The translations under genes and the position numbers were made by a program. Shown here piece by piece: positions 60,479 to 64,000 of a stretch of 64,000 nucleotides of DNA. The stretch comes from Methanococcus maripaludis (lineage in GTDB: Archaea > AGJL01 > Methanococci > Methanococcales > Methanococcaceae), in assembly GCF_013760955.1 (NCBI RefSeq), contig NZ_JACDUL010000002.1, forward strand, positions 256,719 through 320,718, in the 5' to 3' direction. Within the stretch, counting starts at the first letter, position 1. The number at the start of each line of letters is the position of its first letter. Below the pieces are notes generated by a model. That model was not told where the DNA came from. It made no database searches and saw nothing but the letters and a program-made list of their open reading frames with translations.

Positions 60479-62179
60479 TTACATCTTTCCAGGCATTTCT
60501 ATACCCAAAAGATCGAGAGTATTTTCCAAAACCATTTTTGTATTGTTTACAATTGCGATTCTTGAATTTTTGATTATTTGATTTTCTTCTTTTAAAACCG
60601 GACAGTTTGCATAGAATTTATTGAACCCTTGTGCAACATCGAGTACATAATTTGCAACGATCTGTGGTTTTCTAACTTCTGCTGCTTTTTCAACGATTTT
60701 TGGTAATTTTGAAAGCAATTTTACAATTGTTTTCTCATTTTCGTTCATTTCGTATGCAAATAAATTATCATTTGAAATAATTTCAACATTTTCCAAAATT
60801 CTCGAACATCTTGCATGAGCGTACTGGATAACTGGACATCCAACTTTTTCAAAGTCGAGTGCTTCGTCCCACCTAAATACCATTGGTTTTTCGGGTGCAA
60901 TTCTAACGATATTGTACCTTACAGCACCAACTGCAATTTTTTTCGCGATTTCTTCAATTTCTTCTTCACTTTCGGCAACGCCTCTTTTTCTAACTTCTTC
61001 AGCAGCTCTTGATTTTGCTTCTTCAAAGAGTTCGTCCATACTGATGAATCTACCTCTTCTCGTACTCATTGAGCCTTCTGGAAGGGAAATAAATTCGTAA
61101 AATACAACCTCAGCTTCGTTGTATCCCAAAAGCGCTAAAGTCTTGTTAACCATTACCGCAGTTAATTTATGGTCTGCCCCAAGCAAATTCACTGCAAAAT
61201 CGCAGTTTTCCATTTTATTAATGTGGTATGCGATATCTCTTGTTGAGTAAAGACTTGTTCCATTCAATCTTGCTAAAACCAGCTTTTTCTCAAGTCCGTA
61301 ATCTGAAAGGTCGAGTCTGAAAACTTCATCTTCAACAACCTTTCCAGTATCCATTAATCTTTTTATTACTTCCCTAACCATTCCGCTTTTTACAAACTCG
61401 CTTTCCCAGACGAATTTATCGTGGTAAATATTTAGTGTGGAAAGTGTTTCTTTGAATCCACCTAATGAATAATCAACCGCATTTTTAAATTTTTCAGTTA
61501 ATTCATTTTCAATTCCTGCTTCACAAGCTTCTTCGTAATTTTTCATTAAATTTAGAATTTCCTGCTCGAGTTCTTCGTTTTCAGCAAGCAATTTGTTTGT
61601 TTCAACGTAAACTTCACCAATTGCGTGGTCTGCTTTTTTGGATTTATCGAGTTCAAATTTTTCATTTCCAAAAACAACGATTGCTTCTTGCCTACCCATA
61701 TCATTTACATAGTACTGTGTTTCTACGTCGTATCCAGATGCTACAAGTATTCTTTTTAAGCTATCCCCAATAACCATGTTTCTTCCGTGGCCAATGTGGA
61801 AAGGACCGTTTGGATTTGCGGAGGTGTGCTCTAAAATTACTTTTTCGTGTCTTTTTTCGAGTTTTCCAAAGTTTTCTTTTTCATCGATTATTTTTGAAAC
61901 TGTTTCTTTTGAAAAATCTGAATAATTCATGAAAAAATTGATGTATCCATTTACAGCTTCGATTTTTTCAATTCCTGAAATATTTAATGAATTTGCAATA
62001 TCTTCTGCAATCACTTTTGGAGCTTTTTTCAGGTCTTTTGCCAATCTAAATGAAATATTTGTTGAGTAATCTCCCATGTTTATTGCAGGCGGTTCGTCAA
62101 GTCTTATATCCATCTCATTTCCGGTTAATTCCTCTACCTTGTCTTTTAAGGTCGTTATTATCAAATTTTCAACGTCCAT
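60479..62179 (-). CDS. argS: Arginyl-tRNA synthetase
   Basis: 566 residues. Class Ia synthetase with an N-terminal Add-1 domain (about 1-110), HIGH motif in [19 protein letters not shown] (His-Ile-Gly-His near residue 130), the KMSKS-like MSTRRGRF and a C-terminal DALR anticodon-binding domain ending with [12 protein letters not shown]. The lack of a canonical KMSKS lysine is common in this family. GGCGAGG precedes the ATG. Confidence 0.96.
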   Translation of the reverse strand: MDVENLIITTLKDKVEELTGNEMDIRLDEPPAINMGDYSTNISFRLAKDLKKAPKVIAEDIANSLNISGIEKIEAVNGYINFFMNYSDFSKETVSKIIDEKENFGKLEKRHEKVILEHTSANPNGPFHIGHGRNMVIGDSLKRILVASGYDVETQYYVNDMGRQEAIVVFGNEKFELDKSKKADHAIGEVYVETNKLLAENEELEQEILNLMKNYEEACEAGIENELTEKFKNAVDYSLGGFKETLSTLNIYHDKFVWESEFVKSGMVREVIKRLMDTGKVVEDEVFRLDLSDYGLEKKLVLARLNGTSLYSTRDIAYHINKMENCDFAVNLLGADHKLTAVMVNKTLALLGYNEAEVVFYEFISLPEGSMSTRRGRFISMDELFEEAKSRAAEEVRKRGVAESEEEIEEIAKKIAVGAVRYNIVRIAPEKPMVFRWDEALDFEKVGCPVIQYAHARCSRILENVEIISNDNLFAYEMNENEKTIVKLLSKLPKIVEKAAEVRKPQIVANYVLDVAQGFNKFYANCPVLKEENQIIKNSRIAIVNNTKMVLENTLDLLGIEMPGKM

Positions 62180-62253
62180 AATCTGCCTCGCCTTGTGTTT
62201 CTATTTTAAGTTCTTAAGTCTTATATCATGCAATAACATATATTCATGGCTTT

Positions 62254-62310
62254 TAAATATATATAATTAAACACGAAAAAGATGTACTGTTCATTTAGAT
62301 AATATAAACT
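62254..62310 (+). promoter_or_regulatory. TATA-like sequences before the structured element
   Basis: TAAATATATATAAT at 62254-62267 and AATATAAAC at 62301-62309 lie in the 140 bp between the argS start and the tRNA-like element. The first is well placed to drive rightward transcription of an RNA beginning near 62290-62318. It also lies upstream of argS on the minus strand, so its direction is not certain. Confidence 0.3.
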
Positions 62311-62317
62311 TAATCAT

Positions 62318-62390
62318 GGGGCAAACCCGGTTAGATGTAACACCCGTACAATAGAGATAAATGACCAGATTTAAAGGTTCAAATTCCCCG
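62318..62390 (+). ncRNA. Candidate small structured RNA with tRNA-like T-arm sequence
   Basis: About 73 bases, tRNA-sized, closed by GGGG (62318-62321) with CCCC (62386-62389). GTTA-GATG-TAAC at 62330-62341 forms a small hairpin and TAAAT-GACCAG-ATTTA at 62358-62373 another. GGTTCAAATTCC at 62376-62387 resembles a tRNA T-arm, but its stem does not pair properly and no anticodon arm can be drawn. It may be a degenerate tRNA, an attachment-site remnant, or an unrelated RNA. Not assigned to a family. Confidence 0.3.
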
Positions 62391-62503
62391 ATTTGATTAA
62401 AACGGATGGAAAACGCTTATTTAATTTAAGGCTATTTTTAGAAATAAAGCAATATCTGACGATTAATTGTATAAAAACAGGTTATTTTTAATATATTTAA
62501 AAT

Positions 62504-62533
62504 GGGCTTCTTTTGGAAACCCTTATTTTTTTT
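62504..62533 (+). terminator. Hairpin followed by T-run
   Basis: GGGCTTC (62504-62510) and GAAACCC (62516-62522) form a stem with one C-A mismatch and a loop TTTTG. TTATTTTTTTTC follows directly. Could end a transcript starting near 62290-62318. Confidence 0.4.
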
Positions 62534-62559
62534 CACATAAAGGTCGCCTATCTATTAAT

Positions 62560-63190
62560 ATCCCTGACGGGAGGGTGTTCCAAGTGGCTCGCCTCACACC
62601 TTTTTCTAGGTGTGGGCTTTCCACACAATTTGGGAGAATGACCACAGAACACCTAAGTCTGAGGTATAGCGGATTTATGAATGGCTTCGCCATTTATTCA
62701 TTTAAGAATGCGTTAAAGTAATCGATTAAAAATGATTCGATTGCTCTCGCAGGTCGCGACCTGCTCAGGAGTTTCTCGAACTTTCGAAGATTGATTTTAT
62801 TTTTTAATTTGTTCGCAAGTTCTCCGAAACCCCGCGCAATCTGGGAACTGTTCAGAGGTCAAGCCATAGCTTATACACCCCTTCGGGTGTATGTCGCCAT
62901 ATGGCGAATTTTGTGCTTAGGGCGGATTGATTTTATCGCCCTTCGGGCTAATGCTACGGTAATACGGTTTAGACTGCCCTTTGACCATCTAAACCGATTT
63001 TCCGCCTTTATCGGGTTTTGCCCTTCGGGTTCCCTCGCTAGACTCGGCAAAACCTCGTAAAGCGAAAAATCTTAATGGTTTAGCTGGAGCCAAAGGTCGG
63101 AGAGAATACTAATCCCTACGGGGTTTAATTTGTATATTGGATTTTATTCCCTTCGGGGTTTTAGTAACGGGTTTTAGGTTTTGGGAGTCT
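62560..63190. other. Palindrome-rich island, possible large structured RNA or palindromic DNA element
   Basis: About 630 bp richer in G and C than the AT-rich flanks. Perfect or near-perfect inverted repeats: GGTGTTC/GAACACC (62574-62580, 62647-62653); CACACCT/AGGTGTG (62595-62601, 62608-62614); AATGGC-TTC-GCCATT (62680-62694); GCAGGTCGCGACCTGC (62749-62764); AATTTG-TTCG-CAAGTT (62806-62821); ATACACCC-CTTC-GGGTGTAT (62873-62892); TCGCCATATGGCGA (62894-62907); CGGTTTAGA/TCTAAACCG (62965-62973, 62988-62996); GGTTTTGCC/GGCAAAACC (63014-63022, 63046-63054). Two rightward frames of 84 and 89 codons run through it, but their translations match no family and simply follow the repeats. No transposase or integrase is seen. 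Confidence 0.6.
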
Positions 63191-63576
63191 TTTGGATTTT
63201 AATTTTTTGAGTTCATTGTGCCAGGTCTTGAAGAATTGTTTTGAGTTAAAAAATATTAAAGTTAGAAAATGTTTGTTAAATTGAGTAAAAAGAATAAAAA
63301 AAGTAGATAACAATGAAATAAAGAATAAATATTAAGTTGAAACAATTTAAAAAGTAAAAAATATTTTTGTGAGTACGGAGAAAACAAATCAAAAAGGTGT
63401 ATGAATCATATGAACTCCGTAGTTAAATGATTAAACATATCCAGTTTCCAAAACCAAAGCAAACCTAAACAATCCCAAAGTTGGGGAACATATCCCCGAA
63501 TAATAGTTTAATTTGAGAATATAAAAAAAGTTGTAAATCTTGAAATCTTTAAAAGTTAAAAGTTAAAAATAGATTG
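63191..63576. other. AT-rich stretch with an inverted repeat and alternative hairpins
   Basis: No coding frame. TACGGAG (63374-63380) pairs with CTCCGTA (63415-63421) around a 34-base loop. CCCAA-AG-TTGGG and GGGG-AACATAT-CCCC (63483-63486 with 63494-63497) overlap and cannot form together. Lies downstream of the leftward gene at 63577-63972, so some of this may be its 3' region. Confidence 0.4.
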
Positions 63577-63972
63577 TTAAAATTCATTACAGTAAAGTAC
63601 ATAATATTCTTCAACGTCTTTTGAATAGCCTATCAAATTTCCTTTCTTTATTTCATCCATTATTTGGTCTTCTTTTATAACATATCCAGCAATAAATCTA
63701 TCAAGTTTTAGATATCCGTCCTTTAAAACTTTTGATTCTTCATAATTCAGTTCTGAAATGTGGATTTTTTGAAATTCATTAAATATTATCCTGTTATCGT
63801 CTGCGATATCAATACATAATTTTCTATAAATTATATCTTCATCGTCTGGTTTTTCCAAAGTTTCCCTAAATTCCCGCATTGCGATAAATCCGGTTTCAAG
63901 ACCATTTAATATTAGTTTTAAATGGTTTTTTTCAAGATAATCGTGATTTGAACATATATTAACTGCTTGCAT
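63577..63972 (-). CDS. Uncharacterised small protein
   Basis: 131 residues, no family recognised. Mostly helical by composition: SNHDYLEKNHLKLILNGLETGFIAMREFRETLE, DNRIIFNEFQKIHISELNYEES and a final helix. Three Cys residues (near positions 7, 53 and 128) are scattered without motif. GAGGGGATTTAA lies directly upstream of the ATG, so translation is credible. It is the only gene next to the palindrome-rich island and is encoded towards it. Confidence 0.55.
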   Translation of the reverse strand: MQAVNICSNHDYLEKNHLKLILNGLETGFIAMREFRETLEKPDDEDIIYRKLCIDIADDNRIIFNEFQKIHISELNYEESKVLKDGYLKLDRFIAGYVIKEDQIMDEIKKGNLIGYSKDVEEYYVLYCNEF

Positions 63973-64000
63973 TTAAATCCCCTCGTTAATAATTTTCAGC

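Noticed and set aside
62318-62390. Functional tRNA gene
   Set aside because: The T-stem has mismatches, the 7-bp acceptor and an anticodon arm cannot be formed. Kept only as a candidate structured element.
62467-62721. 84-codon rightward frame into the palindrome island
   Set aside because: Starts without a ribosome-binding site and runs through strong hairpins; the translation resembles nothing. Better explained as structured DNA or RNA.
62791-63060. 89-codon rightward frame within the island
   Set aside because: The residues follow the inverted repeats (for instance the PSGS and LRxY stretches come from CCCTTCGGG-type loops). No start signal.
62560-63190. RNase P RNA or SRP RNA
   Set aside because: Neither the conserved GAGGAAAGTCC-type core of RNase P nor the SRP helix 8 motif was found on either strand.

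Overview
The window is chromosomal DNA from a hydrogenotrophic methanogenic archaeon of the Methanococcales, most likely Methanococcus maripaludis or a very close relative. The evidence is the AT-rich sequence, TATA-box promoters, Shine-Dalgarno sites of the GGTGAT type with frequent TTG and GTG starts, an archaeal MCM helicase, topoisomerase VI subunit B, an MJ1647-type histone, KEOPS and archaeosine genes, and a complete archaeal CO dehydrogenase/acetyl-CoA synthase (CODH/ACS) operon. The species name is inferred from gene content and protein similarity recalled from memory, not from a search.

Layout, left to right. Positions 1-6.7 kb hold an FmdE-like fragment, cobA, a KEOPS Cgi121 subunit with hisD, DNA ligase and purB. 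Positions 7.7-17.5 kb form a carbon-fixation and nickel block: DUF166 and a CooC ATPase read rightward and converge on cooT and the leftward operon cdhA-cdhB-cdhC-cooC-cdhD-cdhE-ferredoxin. Positions 17.7-25.9 kb carry RNA and DNA housekeeping genes (rsmA, a zinc-ribbon methyltransferase, top6B, dtdA), larB, two genes of unknown function and a C/D box guide RNA. Positions 26-30 kb are accessory: an XRE regulator with two DUF2178-type membrane proteins, a small redox cluster (rubredoxin-like protein, His-containing membrane protein, amicyanin-like cupredoxin), a secreted beta-helix protein and a split LysO exporter. Positions 30-37.5 kb hold nreA and the full tryptophan operon trpCDEGFBA. Positions 37.7-52.2 kb hold pyrC, an RluA pseudouridine synthase, gltX, xth, an unsplit carB, the archaeosine enzyme RaSEA, a histone, a CBS protein with a possible hibernation-factor-like tail, lysC and cimA. 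Positions 52.2-57.6 kb are cell-envelope genes, including a TetR regulator, a half-length RND exporter and an S-layer-type protein that share a duplicated operator. Positions 57.7-62.2 kb hold mcm, an uncharacterised upstream gene and argS.

The right end (62.2-63.6 kb) has no convincing protein gene. It contains a small structured element with a tRNA-like T-arm sequence and then about 600 bp that is visibly richer in G and C than its surroundings. That island is packed with perfect inverted repeats, many closed by TTC or TTCG loops, some nested and some mutually exclusive. It is the least explained part of the window and the best candidate for something undescribed: a large structured RNA or a palindromic DNA element. 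Other notable signals are the C/D box RNA whose D' guide matches the ribosomal peptidyl-transferase centre, three likely operators (TetR pair, XRE site, cdh promoter) and the copper-protein redox cluster.
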